DNA of 64,000 bases from an uncultured Fretibacterium sp. GTDB lineage: Bacteria; Synergistota; Synergistia; Synergistales; Aminobacteriaceae. Position 1 is the stretch's first letter. The number at the start of each line of letters is the position of its first letter. Of this stretch, positions 9,268 to 18,085 are shown in pieces. Location of the stretch: assembly GCA_947168585.1 (NCBI GenBank), contig CAMVMK010000004.1, positions 23,629-87,628 on the forward strand, in the 5' to 3' direction. A program made the translations under genes and the position numbers. The notes under the pieces were generated by a model. That model did not search any database, was not told the DNA's origin, and saw only the letters and a program-made list of their open reading frames with translations.

Positions 9268-10362
9268 ATGAGAATCACAATATTCGCTATGATAATGATG
9301 TTTGTACTTTTTGGAACTGCTTTTGCTGACATGAAGCCCGTTAAAAGTTTTGAAGAAAGAAAGGCGACCCCTTTTAATGGAAATCCTTTCGGCTTTGTCT
9401 ACGGCGGTGCTCTGACTGAAAATGTTAAAGGCAAAGTCAACGTTCACCCGATTACTTATGAACTTAACGGAATTAAAATTGCTGCGAATGTTTATACTCC
9501 TGCTGATTATGACGCTTCAAAAAAATATCCTGCTGTTACAGTTGCCCACCCTAACGGAGGAGTTAAAGAGCAGGTTGCAGGACTTTTTGCCCAAAAACTT
9601 GCGGAACTCGGATATATCACAGTTGCTGCTGACGCTGCTTATCAGGGTGAGAGCGGCGGAGAACCGAGACATACAGATATTCCGTTCTTTAGGACAGAAG
9701 ATATTCACGGCATGGTAGATTTATTGACGATTTATCCCGGCGTTGATAAAGAAAAAATCGGTATGCTGGGAATTTGCGGCGGAGGCGGTTACACTTTGAA
9801 CGCTGCTAAATCTGAAAAGCGAGTCAAAGCTGTTGCAACTTTGAGCATGTTTAATTCAGGCCGTGTCCGCCGTGAAGGTTACATGAGCACTCAGATTAAA
9901 GACGTTCAGGAAAGATTAAAGCAGGCAAATGACGCAAGAAACGCAATAATTGAGAAAGACAACGTCATAGCGGCAGGCGGAACTTTAGATCTTGATCAGC
10001 TTACGGACGAATATATTTCTTCAATTAAAAATGACCTGTATCGCGAAGGACTTTTATATTACGGCAAAACTCACAGACACCCGAACTCTACGTTTGAATA
10101 TACTCAGGCAAGTTTGATTGAATTAATGGCTTGGGACGCTACGGACAATATTAAATTAATCAATGTTCCGCTGTTAATGATGGCAGGAAATATCGCAGAT
10201 TCTCTTTATATGTCCGAAGACGCTATTGAGAAAGCAACAGGAACTAACGACAAAGAATTATTTTTAATTCCAGGAGCAATGCACATTCAGACTTATTGGA
10301 AGCCGGAATTTGTCGAGCAGGAAGTTAGTAAACTCAAGGAATTTTTCGGAAGGACGCTTTAA
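9268..10362 (+). CDS. secreted alpha/beta hydrolase with Cys nucleophile
   Basis: A predicted exported hydrolase of the dienelactone hydrolase/YcjY type, 364 residues. An N-terminal signal peptide (~1-20, hydrophobic core ending AFA) precedes the fold. The nucleophile elbow is GICGGGG (~171-177), with Cys in place of Ser. Candidate Asp is in AGNIADS (~313-319) and candidate His in PGAMHIQ (~343-349), completing a Cys-Asp-His triad. GGAGG sits 8 nt before the ATG. First gene under the 19-bp-spacer promoter at 9204 and 4 nt upstream of the CMD gene. The substrate, perhaps a lactone or ester, is unknown. Confidence 0.8.
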   Translation: MRITIFAMIMMFVLFGTAFADMKPVKSFEERKATPFNGNPFGFVYGGALTENVKGKVNVHPITYELNGIKIAANVYTPADYDASKKYPAVTVAHPNGGVKEQVAGLFAQKLAELGYITVAADAAYQGESGGEPRHTDIPFFRTEDIHGMVDLLTIYPGVDKEKIGMLGICGGGGYTLNAAKSEKRVKAVATLSMFNSGRVRREGYMSTQIKDVQERLKQANDARNAIIEKDNVIAAGGTLDLDQLTDEYISSIKNDLYREGLLYYGKTHRHPNSTFEYTQASLIELMAWDATDNIKLINVPLLMMAGNIADSLYMSEDAIEKATGTNDKELFLIPGAMHIQTYWKPEFVEQEVSKLKEFFGRTL

Positions 10363-10366
10363 TTCA

Positions 10367-11203
10367 ATGAGAGGAATTTTAATTTTAAGTTTGAGTTTTA
10401 TTTTTCTAGCGCTTCCGGCATTTGCAAGCACTCTTGACGGTTATGACAGAGCGAAAGTTGCTGATGAAAATTATGCGAAGATGCACGGAAATAAAATTTT
10501 TGACTCGGCGAAAGATGATCCGGAATTATTCGCAGTTATGAAAAAATATATTTACGGTGATTTATCAAAGCAGATAAAATTAACTGACACGGAACGTCAA
10601 TTAATTACAATCGTAGTGCTGACGAGTAATCAAAATTATAAATTTTTGAAACGTGCCGTTGAAGGCTCGCTTGCTCTGAACGTCAAGCCTATTGAAATTC
10701 GTGAAGCATTGTATCATGTTGCACCTTATATCGGATTTCCGAAAGTTTTTGAGGCTCTTGATGTCGCAAATGAAGTTTTCGAGGATAATGGGATTAAACT
10801 TCCGCTTGAAAATCAAGCCACAACGACTGACGCGGATAGATTTGAAAAAGGTTTAGAATTTCAAGTCAATGCGTACGGCGAAAGAATTAATAAAATGAGG
10901 GAAGCGACCCCCGATTATCAGAAACATTTACAAGATAATCTTTCAGCTTTTTGTTTCGGAGATACTTACACTCGCGGAACTCTGAACTATAAAATGCGCG
11001 AAATGCTTACAATGGCTGTAATTGGGACGCTTGGAACGGCAGAAGCTCAATATAAATCGCACGTAATCGGAACTCTTGACGCAGGCGCAACAAATGAAGA
11101 AGTTATAGGCGTAATTACGACAATGAATCCTTATATCGGATTTCCGCGAACATTAAACGCTTTGAGAATTGCAAATGAAGTTTTCAACGAACGCAAAAAA
11201 TAA
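10367..11203 (+). CDS. exported protein with two carboxymuconolactone decarboxylase-like domains
   Basis: A 278-residue protein with signal peptide (MRGILILSLSFIFLALPAFA) and two CMD/AhpD-like helical domains, roughly 60-135 and 185-275. Each ends with a nearly identical helix: APYIGFPKVFEALDVANEVF and NPYIGFPRTLNALRIANEVF. Neither has the CxxC of AhpD, so peroxidase-type redox activity is unlikely. The ATG at 10367 is preferred over longer frames because it starts the signal peptide and follows the previous stop codon by 4 nt; GGAAGGA lies 12 nt upstream. Role unproven; it pairs with the hydrolase. Confidence 0.8.
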   Translation: MRGILILSLSFIFLALPAFASTLDGYDRAKVADENYAKMHGNKIFDSAKDDPELFAVMKKYIYGDLSKQIKLTDTERQLITIVVLTSNQNYKFLKRAVEGSLALNVKPIEIREALYHVAPYIGFPKVFEALDVANEVFEDNGIKLPLENQATTTDADRFEKGLEFQVNAYGERINKMREATPDYQKHLQDNLSAFCFGDTYTRGTLNYKMREMLTMAVIGTLGTAEAQYKSHVIGTLDAGATNEEVIGVITTMNPYIGFPRTLNALRIANEVFNERKK

Positions 11204-11222
11204 TCTCAAATTTTTTTAGAAT

Positions 11223-11245
11223 AGCCTCTGAATTTATCAGGGGCT
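11223..11245. terminator. bidirectional terminator hairpin
   Basis: AGCCTCTGA and TCAGGGGCT flank a 5-nt loop, giving a 9-bp stem with G-U pairs. It lies between convergent genes (CMD and merR). Downstream on the plus strand is a moderately T-rich stretch; on the minus strand TTCTAAAAAAATTTG follows. Confidence 0.65.
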
Positions 11246-11257
11246 GTGTTGTTATTT

Positions 11258-11665
11258 TTAACTTTGGCATGAACACGGAATTAAATTGCTGAAATATTCT
11301 CGCTCACCTGAGAGAACTTCATCGTAAAATTCCTGTTTTTTGTCTATATATTCAATTGAAGCATTTAAGGCCGCAATATTTTTTTGAAGCTGTAATTTTT
11401 TTTGCGCTAAAATTTTTTTTCTCTCTGGAATCGTTGACTCTCCTTCAAGACATAAATTAGTGTATTCTTTCATTTCCTGAAGGCTCATTCCGCAATTTTT
11501 AAGACAGGTTAAACTTTTAATCCACGCAATATCGCGGTCGTCAAAAATTCTTCTATTAATATTGTCGCGCTTAACGTTCGGAATTAATCCCTCATTGCAG
11601 TAAAATTTTAATCCCTGATAAGTCATTCCCGTTTCTTTACATGCCTGCATCATTGTATAAATCAT
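11258..11665 (-). CDS. MerR-family regulator, AdhR/NmlR-like
   Basis: A 135-residue transcription factor with an N-terminal winged HTH (TGMTYQGLKFYCNEGLIP, ~13-30; RRIFDDRDIAWI), the segment LTCLKNCGMSLQEMKEY (~53-69) with the Cys shared by AdhR/NmlR aldehyde sensors, LCLEGESTIPER, and a dimerisation coiled coil (~82-118). It ends in CSCQ, a possible extra metal or thiol site. AAGGAGA precedes the ATG. It is transcribed away from the cupin operon, and both cluster promoters have 19-bp spacers with matching dyads, so it probably activates both. Carbonyl or thiol stress is the likely inducer class, by family only. Confidence 0.88.
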   Translation of the reverse strand: MIYTMMQACKETGMTYQGLKFYCNEGLIPNVKRDNINRRIFDDRDIAWIKSLTCLKNCGMSLQEMKEYTNLCLEGESTIPERKKILAQKKLQLQKNIAALNASIEYIDKKQEFYDEVLSGEREYFSNLIPCSCQS

Positions 11666-11689
11666 AAAAAATTCTCCTTAAAAATACGC

Positions 11690-11720
11690 TTGACCGATAG
11701 TATAAACCGATTGTTACTAT
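11690..11720 (+). promoter_or_regulatory. MerR-type promoter with 19-bp spacer (cupin operon)
   Basis: TTGACC (11690-11695) and TACTAT (11715-11720) lie 19 bp apart. The dyad ATAGTA...TACTAT has perfect outer arms. The left half GACCGATAGT is identical to that at 9204. It sits between the divergent merR gene and the cupin operon. Confidence 0.78.
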
Positions 11721-11752
11721 TACGTCAAAATTTTTCAGGAGGTTATATTTTT

Positions 11753-12232
11753 ATGATTAAAAAATTTCTGTCATTATTATTAATCCTGTCGTTTTCGGCG
11801 GGAACAGCTTATGCCGAAGCAATACCGGATTATTTGAGCAAGATTATTCCCGTCGGAACGCCCAACACTATTGCCGGAGAACATTTCACGGGAAAAAGTT
11901 TTCTTGCTCCTCTTTCGCTTGAGCAGGTCGGAATTTTCAACGTAACTTTTGAACCCGGAAGCTATAACGAATGGCATATTCACCACGCTTCAAAAGGCGG
12001 CGGACAAATTTTAATCGCAATTTCGGGACGCGGCTGGTATCAGGAAGAAGGCAAAGAAGCTCAGGAATTAAAGCCCGGTGATGTTGTAAATATTCCTGCA
12101 AACGTCAAACACTGGCACGGTGCTGCAAAAGATTCATGGTTTCAACATATAGCCCTCGAAGTACCAGGCGAAGAAACTAAAACAACGTGGCACGGATTTT
12201 TACCCGCTGAAGAATACGAAAAATTAAAATAG
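11753..12232 (+). CDS. exported single-domain cupin
   Basis: A 159-residue protein with signal peptide (to ~21, ending TAYA) and one cupin beta-barrel. The metal motif is present: NEWHIHH (~65-71), GGGQILIAISGRGWYQEEG (~74-92) and VNIPANVKHWHG, giving several His ligands. Such cupins often sit next to CMD proteins in anaerobe gene clusters. The ATG at 11753 is chosen over upstream starts because AGGAGG lies 9 nt before it and a signal peptide follows. It begins the operon that runs to 16510. Enzymatic activity is unknown. Confidence 0.83.
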   Translation: MIKKFLSLLLILSFSAGTAYAEAIPDYLSKIIPVGTPNTIAGEHFTGKSFLAPLSLEQVGIFNVTFEPGSYNEWHIHHASKGGGQILIAISGRGWYQEEGKEAQELKPGDVVNIPANVKHWHGAAKDSWFQHIALEVPGEETKTTWHGFLPAEEYEKLK

Positions 12233-12243
12233 GAGGTATTTTA

Positions 12244-13284
12244 ATGAAAAATTTTTTAGCGTTAATAATTTGTTTATTGAGCGTTCCGGCATTTGCAAGT
12301 GAGCCGTTAATAATTCGAGAGCAGGGAATTTTTTCAGCAGGCGGAGCAGTAACAGAACCGCTTCCGGGCGAATTTAATGTTTCAGAAAATTGGCAGGATT
12401 TTTCACGCGCAGGAAATACGGCGCATGTTGACCACGCGAATGTTTTTTATCAAATTCCTGACGGCGAAAATAAAACTCCGATAGTTTATCTTCACGGTTA
12501 TGGGCAGACCAGAACAGGCTGGCAGTCTACCCCCGACAGGCGCGAAGGCTGGAGCGATATTTTTCTCAGAAAAGGCCGGGCAGCATTTCTTGTTGACCAG
12601 CCCAGACGCGGCGCAGCAGGTTCAACAGTTAAAATCGTAAACGGCGACATGGATACTCGTGCAAACGGGACAGAATTTAATCCCGGCGACCAAGCATGGT
12701 ACACTCATTTTAGAATTGGACGCGGAACTCCTAACCGTTATGAAGGAAGCCAATTCCCCGCCGGAGAAGCAGCATTAAATCAATTTTTGCGCCAAATGAC
12801 CCCTAATACTGGAAATTATGACGTTGTGATTTTAGGCTCGGCCTTGAGCGCAGTTTTATCCGAAGTTCGTTCAATGACAGGCAAGAAAGCAATTTATTTA
12901 ACTCATTCACAGGGCGGTCGTGTAGGCTGGCAGACAGATACAGAAAATATCGCGGCAATCGTAGCCATTGAACCGGGATTTGCTCCGGAAGTGGGCAGTG
13001 AAAACTATAAAAAATTTGTAGCTGCGAAAATTCCGATGATTTTTTATTTCGGCGATTATATCGAAAACGGCCCCGAAGATATTAAGAGCACAGCATTCTG
13101 GAAAAGTGTTTTAGACCAGTGCCGCGATTTTGCTGAACATTACAACAAAGACGGCGGAGATGCGACTGTCATATATCTTCCTGATGAAAAAATAACGGGA
13201 AACAGTCATTTTATGTTTCAGGAATTAAATAATAAAGAAATTGCCGACCATATAGAAAAATGGCTTGAATCAAAAGGATTATAA
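12244..13284 (+). CDS. secreted alpha/beta hydrolase (Ser nucleophile)
   Basis: A 346-residue exported esterase-like protein with signal peptide (~1-18, ending AFA). IVYLHGYGQTRTGW (~81-94) is the oxyanion-hole strand and LTHSQGGRVGW (~219-229) the nucleophile elbow with Ser. A C-terminal His in GNSHFMF (~319-325) is the probable catalytic base; IEPGFAPE may hold the acid. AGGAGGT lies 6 nt before the ATG, 12 nt after the cupin gene. It is unrelated in detail to the other hydrolases here, implying an array of specificities. Substrate unknown. Confidence 0.8.
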   Translation: MKNFLALIICLLSVPAFASEPLIIREQGIFSAGGAVTEPLPGEFNVSENWQDFSRAGNTAHVDHANVFYQIPDGENKTPIVYLHGYGQTRTGWQSTPDRREGWSDIFLRKGRAAFLVDQPRRGAAGSTVKIVNGDMDTRANGTEFNPGDQAWYTHFRIGRGTPNRYEGSQFPAGEAALNQFLRQMTPNTGNYDVVILGSALSAVLSEVRSMTGKKAIYLTHSQGGRVGWQTDTENIAAIVAIEPGFAPEVGSENYKKFVAAKIPMIFYFGDYIENGPEDIKSTAFWKSVLDQCRDFAEHYNKDGGDATVIYLPDEKITGNSHFMFQELNNKEIADHIEKWLESKGL

Positions 13285-13288
13285 AATA

Positions 13289-14905
13289 ATGAGACGAAAA
13301 ATTTTTGCATTTGCTTTTATTTTTGCGTTAGTTTTAAGCGGAACGGCCTTTGCAGAAATAATTTCAGGGCCGGGCATTGCAGTCGTTGAAGTTGAAGGCG
13401 GAAAAATTCAAGGTTATATCCATGATGAGATTTTCACTTATCACGGAGTTCCTTACGCTGAATCGGAAATTTTCATGCCTCCTGCGAAATTAAAATCGTG
13501 GGACGGTGTAAAACTCGCTTTGAATTACGGTCCTATGCCCCCTCAGGATATTACACCCGAAGGCGATATGTTTCCGTTTCATTATTATTGGCCTTTATGG
13601 GAGGGCAGAAATTACGCGCAGAGCAACAACTGTCAAAATCTCAATATCTGGACTCCCGGCCTCGATAATAAACAGCGTCCCGTAATGATATGGCTTCACG
13701 GAGGCGGTTTTGAGGCCGGAAATTCTGCGGCTGAGAACGTATACGATGGGGAAAATCTTTCACGAAAGGGCGATGTTGTAGTCGTAAGCATTAATCACAG
13801 GCTTAATGTTCTTGGTTTTCTTGATTTGTCAGCTTACGGCGAAGAATATAAATATTCCGGAAATCTTGGAATGTTGGATATAATCGCGGCTCTCGAATGG
13901 ATTCGAGATAATATCGCAAAATTCGGGGGCGACCCTAAAAATATAACTTTGTTCGGACAGTCGGGAGGCGGCGCAAAAATTCTTGCATTAATGGGAATGC
14001 CTAAAGCTGCAGGACTTTTTCACAAAGGAATTGAACAGAGCGGAGCTGTTGACTTAATGGGAATAACTTTTCCTGAACAAAAAGCAACGCGGCGTGTAGC
14101 TGAACTTACGCTGAAAAATTTAGGAATTTCTCCAAAAGAAATTAACAAAATTCGTGATGTTCCATTTGAAAAACTTTTGACTGCCGGAAATGCCGCAATG
14201 AAGAAAGCTATTGAAGAGGGCGAAAAAATTTATTCGTGGTCGCCTGTTAAAGACGGTGATTTACTTCCTAAAGATATAGGCACGGACGGATTTATGGAGC
14301 ACGTAAAAAATATTCCGATGATTATCGGCTCAACTCTCAACGAATGGGAGACAGTTCCTTTGCTCGTGAACATGGATAAAAAACAGAGCGATAACAAAAA
14401 TTTCTGGGACGACGAAAAAATTGACGCAATGCTGAAGCAAAAATACGGCGATAAAGCAGACGCGGTAGTATCAGAATTTTTGAAGGCTTATCCTAACAAA
14501 AAGAAAGCTGATGCACTTTACGTTGAAGTTTGGATAAGAGAAGGCGCACTCAGGATTCTTAACGCTAAGGCGGTACAGAACGGCGCACCTGTTTATTCAT
14601 ATATTTTCACTTGGGAGACTCCTGTAATGGGCGGTTATGCAATGGCTTATCACTGCTCGGAATTGCCGTTTGTTTTCAATAATATTGCTTTGAGTGAAAA
14701 GATTACAGGCGGCGGAGATAAGACGCAGGCTCTAGCTGATAAAATGAGTCAGGCATGGATTGCTTTTGCCCGAACTGGTAATCCCGGCTGGGAAGCCTAC
14801 ACGAAAGATAACGGTGCAACAATGATTTTTGATGATGAACCTTCAATAACTTATAAGCACGACGAAGAATTATTGAAGTTGTTAATGTTCAGTGATAATC
14901 ATTAA
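13289..14905 (+). CDS. secreted type B carboxylesterase
   Basis: A 538-residue member of the carboxylesterase/cholinesterase family. A signal peptide (~1-22, ending AFA) is followed by GVPYAE, the oxyanion segment [11 protein letters not shown] (~137-147), [10 protein letters not shown], and [10 protein letters not shown] (~222-231) with the nucleophile Ser. Glu in STLNEWE and His in YHCSELPF complete the triad. C-terminal ARTGNPGW is typical. The ATG at 13289 begins the signal peptide, 4 nt after the previous stop codon; AAGGA lies upstream. Hydrolyses carboxylic esters; physiological substrate unknown, plausibly plant or host esters or antibiotics. Confidence 0.9.
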   Translation: MRRKIFAFAFIFALVLSGTAFAEIISGPGIAVVEVEGGKIQGYIHDEIFTYHGVPYAESEIFMPPAKLKSWDGVKLALNYGPMPPQDITPEGDMFPFHYYWPLWEGRNYAQSNNCQNLNIWTPGLDNKQRPVMIWLHGGGFEAGNSAAENVYDGENLSRKGDVVVVSINHRLNVLGFLDLSAYGEEYKYSGNLGMLDIIAALEWIRDNIAKFGGDPKNITLFGQSGGGAKILALMGMPKAAGLFHKGIEQSGAVDLMGITFPEQKATRRVAELTLKNLGISPKEINKIRDVPFEKLLTAGNAAMKKAIEEGEKIYSWSPVKDGDLLPKDIGTDGFMEHVKNIPMIIGSTLNEWETVPLLVNMDKKQSDNKNFWDDEKIDAMLKQKYGDKADAVVSEFLKAYPNKKKADALYVEVWIREGALRILNAKAVQNGAPVYSYIFTWETPVMGGYAMAYHCSELPFVFNNIALSEKITGGGDKTQALADKMSQAWIAFARTGNPGWEAYTKDNGATMIFDDEPSITYKHDEELLKLLMFSDNH

Positions 14906-14924
14906 AAAGGAGAGAATAATATTT

Positions 14925-15581
14925 ATGCGAAACGGAATAATACCTGATCCAAATAGAATTTACCCTATAAATGGCGTAAAAACTCTCACATATGTAAAAC
15001 CTACTTTGAAGAATCCTAATATCATTGTAGGAGATTTCACGTATTTTGGAGATGTTGATTTTGAAAAGCACGTTACACATCATTATAGTTTTAACGGCGA
15101 TAAATTAATAATAGGGAAATTTTGCCAAATTGCCGCAGGTATCGAATTTGTTATGAATGGTGCTAATCATCAAATGAATGCTGTAACAACATTTCCATTT
15201 TATATTTTTGAAGGTTGGGATCAGGCAGTGCCGCCTAAATCAGAAATGCCGTTGAAAGGCGATACAATAATCGGAAATGATGTCTGGATATGTCAGAATG
15301 TAACAATACTACCTGGAGTTCACATTAACGACGGGGCTATTATTGGATTAAACAGTGTCGTTGCATCTGATATTCCGCCTTATACGATTGCAGCCGGCAA
15401 TCCTGCAAAAGAAATAAAAAAAAGATTTGATGATGAACTTATTTTACTTATGCTTAAATTACGATGGTGGGATTTGAGCATAAATGAAATTAACGATTTA
15501 ATTCCCATTTTGACATGCAGCGATCTTAATAAGGTTAAAAATTTTATTACGAACATGTTAAAGGAGCAAAATAAATTATGA
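14925..15581 (+). CDS. Vat-like xenobiotic (streptogramin A-type) O-acetyltransferase
   Basis: A 218-residue left-handed beta-helix acetyltransferase very like Vat enzymes, which acetylate streptogramin A with acetyl-CoA. Diagnostic blocks are FEKHVTHHY (~46-54), [10 protein letters not shown], the catalytic-His segment [12 protein letters not shown] (~75-86), [13 protein letters not shown] (~108-120), [13 protein letters not shown] and [13 protein letters not shown]. Length equals that of VatD/VatE. It has no signal peptide, unlike its neighbours, so it acts in the cytoplasm. AAGGAGA lies before the ATG at 14925, and its stop codon overlaps the next start (ATGA). It may be a resistance gene or an ancestral xenobiotic acetyltransferase. 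Confidence 0.87.
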   Translation: MRNGIIPDPNRIYPINGVKTLTYVKPTLKNPNIIVGDFTYFGDVDFEKHVTHHYSFNGDKLIIGKFCQIAAGIEFVMNGANHQMNAVTTFPFYIFEGWDQAVPPKSEMPLKGDTIIGNDVWICQNVTILPGVHINDGAIIGLNSVVASDIPPYTIAAGNPAKEIKKRFDDELILLMLKLRWWDLSINEINDLIPILTCSDLNKVKNFITNMLKEQNKL

Positions 15582-16510
15582 AAAATTTTTCCATTATTTG
15601 TTTGCTTTTATTTTTTCTTTTTATTAATTTGAAAGAAGCAAAAGCTGTAATTCAAAATAAAGTTAATGAAAACACAAAAATTTCTAACGTAATTAATAAT
15701 CCATTATTCGGCGATTACGGCAGATTAATTTTTCCGTTAAATTCGAGTTATTACAGCGGCGATACTTTAGGAAATTTAAGCCTCACATGGTACAGCAATA
15801 TAAAACCTGCGAGAACTGTCGAGATTATAAATTATATGTTATCACAGGTTCAACAAGGCAACAAAATTTTTTACAGGATATATCCTGTAAATGACGCGCG
15901 CTCGCAAAAGACCGGATTATTTTTCTTCAAAGGAAATAAAAATTCAAAATTTGCAATCTGCAACGCCGGCGGAGGCTTTGTTTATGTAGGAGCAATGCAC
16001 GACAGCTTCCCTCATGCTTTGGAATTATCAAAGAAAGGTTATAACGCATTTGCATTAATTTATCGTCCCGGCTCTGATACAGCTTGCGAAGATTTAGCCC
16101 GTGCAATAGCTTTCATTCATGAAAACGCTTCAGAATTTGAAGTTGATACAAAAAATTATTCACTTTGGGGAGGCTCTGCAGGTGCGAGAATGGCGGCATG
16201 GCTTGGAACTTACGGAACAGAATACTTCGGTGAAAAAGTTTATCCCCGTCCTTCAGCTGTAATAATGCAATATACGGGGTTATCAGAAGTTACGGGCAGC
16301 GAGCCTGCAACCTATAACTGTGTCGGAACAAATGACGGCATAGCTTCATATCAAACAATGCAAAACAGGATTAATAAAATCAAAGCCAACGGAACAGACG
16401 CAGAAATTGAAATTTTCGATGGACTATCTCACGGCTTCGGACTCGGCGAAGGAACGATTGCTGAAGGCTGGCTTGATAGAGCAGTAAATTTTTGGGAAAA
16501 AAATAATTAG
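15578..16510 (+). CDS. secreted alpha/beta hydrolase (acetyl-esterase type)
   Basis: A 310-residue exported esterase. The signal peptide spans ~1-24. The fold shows [12 protein letters not shown] (~127-138) as the oxyanion segment, [20 protein letters not shown] (~155-174), and the nucleophile elbow [12 protein letters not shown] (~199-210). [11 protein letters not shown] (~284-294) carries the catalytic His. The layout is that of acetyl xylan or feruloyl esterases of the BD-FAE/Aes group. The ATGA overlap with the acetyltransferase gene shows translational coupling. It is the last gene of the MerR-linked operon, and its 3' end is a heptad-repeat block. Confidence 0.82.
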   Translation: MKNFSIICLLLFFLFINLKEAKAVIQNKVNENTKISNVINNPLFGDYGRLIFPLNSSYYSGDTLGNLSLTWYSNIKPARTVEIINYMLSQVQQGNKIFYRIYPVNDARSQKTGLFFFKGNKNSKFAICNAGGGFVYVGAMHDSFPHALELSKKGYNAFALIYRPGSDTACEDLARAIAFIHENASEFEVDTKNYSLWGGSAGARMAAWLGTYGTEYFGEKVYPRPSAVIMQYTGLSEVTGSEPATYNCVGTNDGIASYQTMQNRINKIKANGTDAEIEIFDGLSHGFGLGEGTIAEGWLDRAVNFWEKNN

Positions 16511-16541
16511 GAATGAGAAGTTAAACTCCTAACTCCTACTT
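16506..16541. repeat. heptad-repeat block between hydrolase and folD
   Basis: TTAGGAATGAGAAGTTA is followed by CCTAACTCCTACTT, an imperfect inverted pair. The minus-strand folD gene ends inside it: its last three codons and stop read AGT AGG AGT TAG. The hydrolase stop TAG is also in the block. Confidence 0.7.
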
Positions 16542-17374
16542 GCCGCCTCTATAACATGTTTAGCAAGCACAGCCGTAGTTACGGATCCGACACCTGCAGG
16601 GACAGGCGTAATAGCTTTGACGATAGGCTCAGCCTGTTCAAAATCGACATCACCGCAAAGTTTATTATTTTCGTCAAGATTAATTCCTACATCAACGATA
16701 ATTTGACCTTGAGAAATAAAATTTTTATCGACAAATTTAGCTTTACCGATAGCCGCGGCGATAATATCAGAATTTCTGCAGATTTTTTCGAGTTCCTGCG
16801 TTTTAGAGTGGCACATAGTAACGGTAGCGTTAAGAGATTGAAGCATCATTGATAAAGGCTTGCCTATAACAAGACTGCGCCCGATAACGGCGATATTTTT
16901 TCCTGAAATTTCAATGCCGTAAAAATTTATTAATTCAACGCAGGCTTCAGCAGTGCAAGGAGCGTAACCCTCTCCGTGTCCTATAAAAACTTTTGCAAGA
17001 GAGCCCGAAGTCATACAGTCGACATCTTTGGACGGCGATAAAATTTCACAGGCTTTTTCTTCTGTTTTTTTGTCCTGCAGCGGACGCAGCATTAAACAGC
17101 CGTGAATAGAATTATCGTTATTAATTTCGCGGATTACATCTAAAATTTTTTCCCCCGTAGAATTTTCAGGCAAAATAAATTTTTTGACGTTAATTCCGAT
17201 TTTTTCACACCGTTTCATTGCTCCGGTCTCGTAAGAAATATCGCCGGGATTTTCGCCTACTCTTAAAATAGCAAGCGTCGGGATAATATTTTTTGATTTT
17301 AATTTTTCAGCACGCGAGATTAATTTTTCAGTTAATGCCGCCGCAACAGGAGCACCTTTCAAAATTTCAGCCAT
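16529..17374 (-). CDS. folD: 5,10-methylene-THF dehydrogenase (FolD, probably without cyclohydrolase activity)
   Basis: A 281-residue FolD family protein oxidising methylene-THF to methenyl-THF with NAD(P). Conserved parts are SKDVDCM, GHGEGYAPCTAEACVELI, the nucleotide-binding GRSLVIGKPLSMML (~165-178), ATVTMCHSKT and ITPVPAGVGSVT. In the usual Y-x-x-x-K-x-K block this protein reads YETGAMK: Tyr is kept but the Lys needed for cyclohydrolase chemistry (Lys56 in human MTHFD1) is Ala. The conserved Q-L-P segment reads HGCLMLRPLQ, losing Gln100. The next upstream gene is a stand-alone cyclohydrolase (FchA), 2 nt away, which would supply the missing step. Confidence 0.9.
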   Translation of the reverse strand: MAEILKGAPVAAALTEKLISRAEKLKSKNIIPTLAILRVGENPGDISYETGAMKRCEKIGINVKKFILPENSTGEKILDVIREINNDNSIHGCLMLRPLQDKKTEEKACEILSPSKDVDCMTSGSLAKVFIGHGEGYAPCTAEACVELINFYGIEISGKNIAVIGRSLVIGKPLSMMLQSLNATVTMCHSKTQELEKICRNSDIIAAAIGKAKFVDKNFISQGQIIVDVGINLDENNKLCGDVDFEQAEPIVKAITPVPAGVGSVTTAVLAKHVIEAASRS

Positions 17375-17376
17375 AA

Positions 17377-18000
17377 TTATTTCCCCCTAACGATTTTAGT
17401 AACTTTATAAGCAACTTCAGAAGCCCTCGAAGAATATTCATTCAAAATTTTATCCGTTTGAGTTTCGATTTTTAAGGCTTCGTCTCTATCTTTTAATAAT
17501 AAAGTGTTCACGAAGACATTTAACGCCGCGCTTTCCATAGCCGCCCTGCACAGCAAAGCACCGCACCCGACATCGGAAATTAATAATTTGCTGCCTTTCT
17601 CTAACATTTCTTCGAGTAAAATTATAATTTCGGCGCAGTTTTCAATCATTTTCAAAGGAGCTTGACATGCGTTTAACAAAGCCTTTTCTAAAATTTCATC
17701 GCGTTCGGGATTTTCTTTAGCGATAGAATAAGCTTGCGAGAGAGGCTCAAAAGCTCTTGCGTCTTCGTCAACGAGTTCGAGCAGATTTAATCTTAATTTT
17801 TCAGCTTTTTCTAAAATAATTTTTATATCGTCTTCAACGTCAGCATATTTTTTTTTGCCGAGCGTAAAATTTCCGGCCATTGAACATAAAGCTGCACTTA
17901 AAGCCCCGGCAACAGCAGCCGCTCCGCCTCCGCCCGGTACAGGAACTTTCGAGGCAAGAAGCCCTGCAAAATTTTCACAGCTTTCCTGAATTAATTTCAA
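17377..18000 (-). CDS. fchA: methenyl-THF cyclohydrolase, FchA/FTCD C-terminal type
   Basis: A 207-residue helical protein of the formiminotransferase-cyclodeaminase family. PVPGGGGAAAVAGALSAALC (~21-40) is the signature folate-binding loop and helix; NFTLGKKKY (~44-52) and LVDEDARAFEPLSQAY (~76-91) are also conserved. Alone, the domain hydrolyses 5,10-methenyl-THF to 10-formyl-THF. It lies 2 nt upstream of folD and divergent from fumC. AGGAGG lies close to the ATG. Formiminotetrahydrofolate cyclodeaminase of a histidine pathway is the alternative, but no partner gene for that is nearby. Confidence 0.85.
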   Translation of the reverse strand: MKLIQESCENFAGLLASKVPVPGGGGAAAVAGALSAALCSMAGNFTLGKKKYADVEDDIKIILEKAEKLRLNLLELVDEDARAFEPLSQAYSIAKENPERDEILEKALLNACQAPLKMIENCAEIIILLEEMLEKGSKLLISDVGCGALLCRAAMESAALNVFVNTLLLKDRDEALKIETQTDKILNEYSSRASEVAYKVTKIVRGK

Positions 18001-18085
18001 AATTTATTCCTCCTCGAATTTAATAAAATTTATTATAAAATATTCGCTGTTTTCTAAAATTATAAACGAAAGAGATTTTTAAAAA

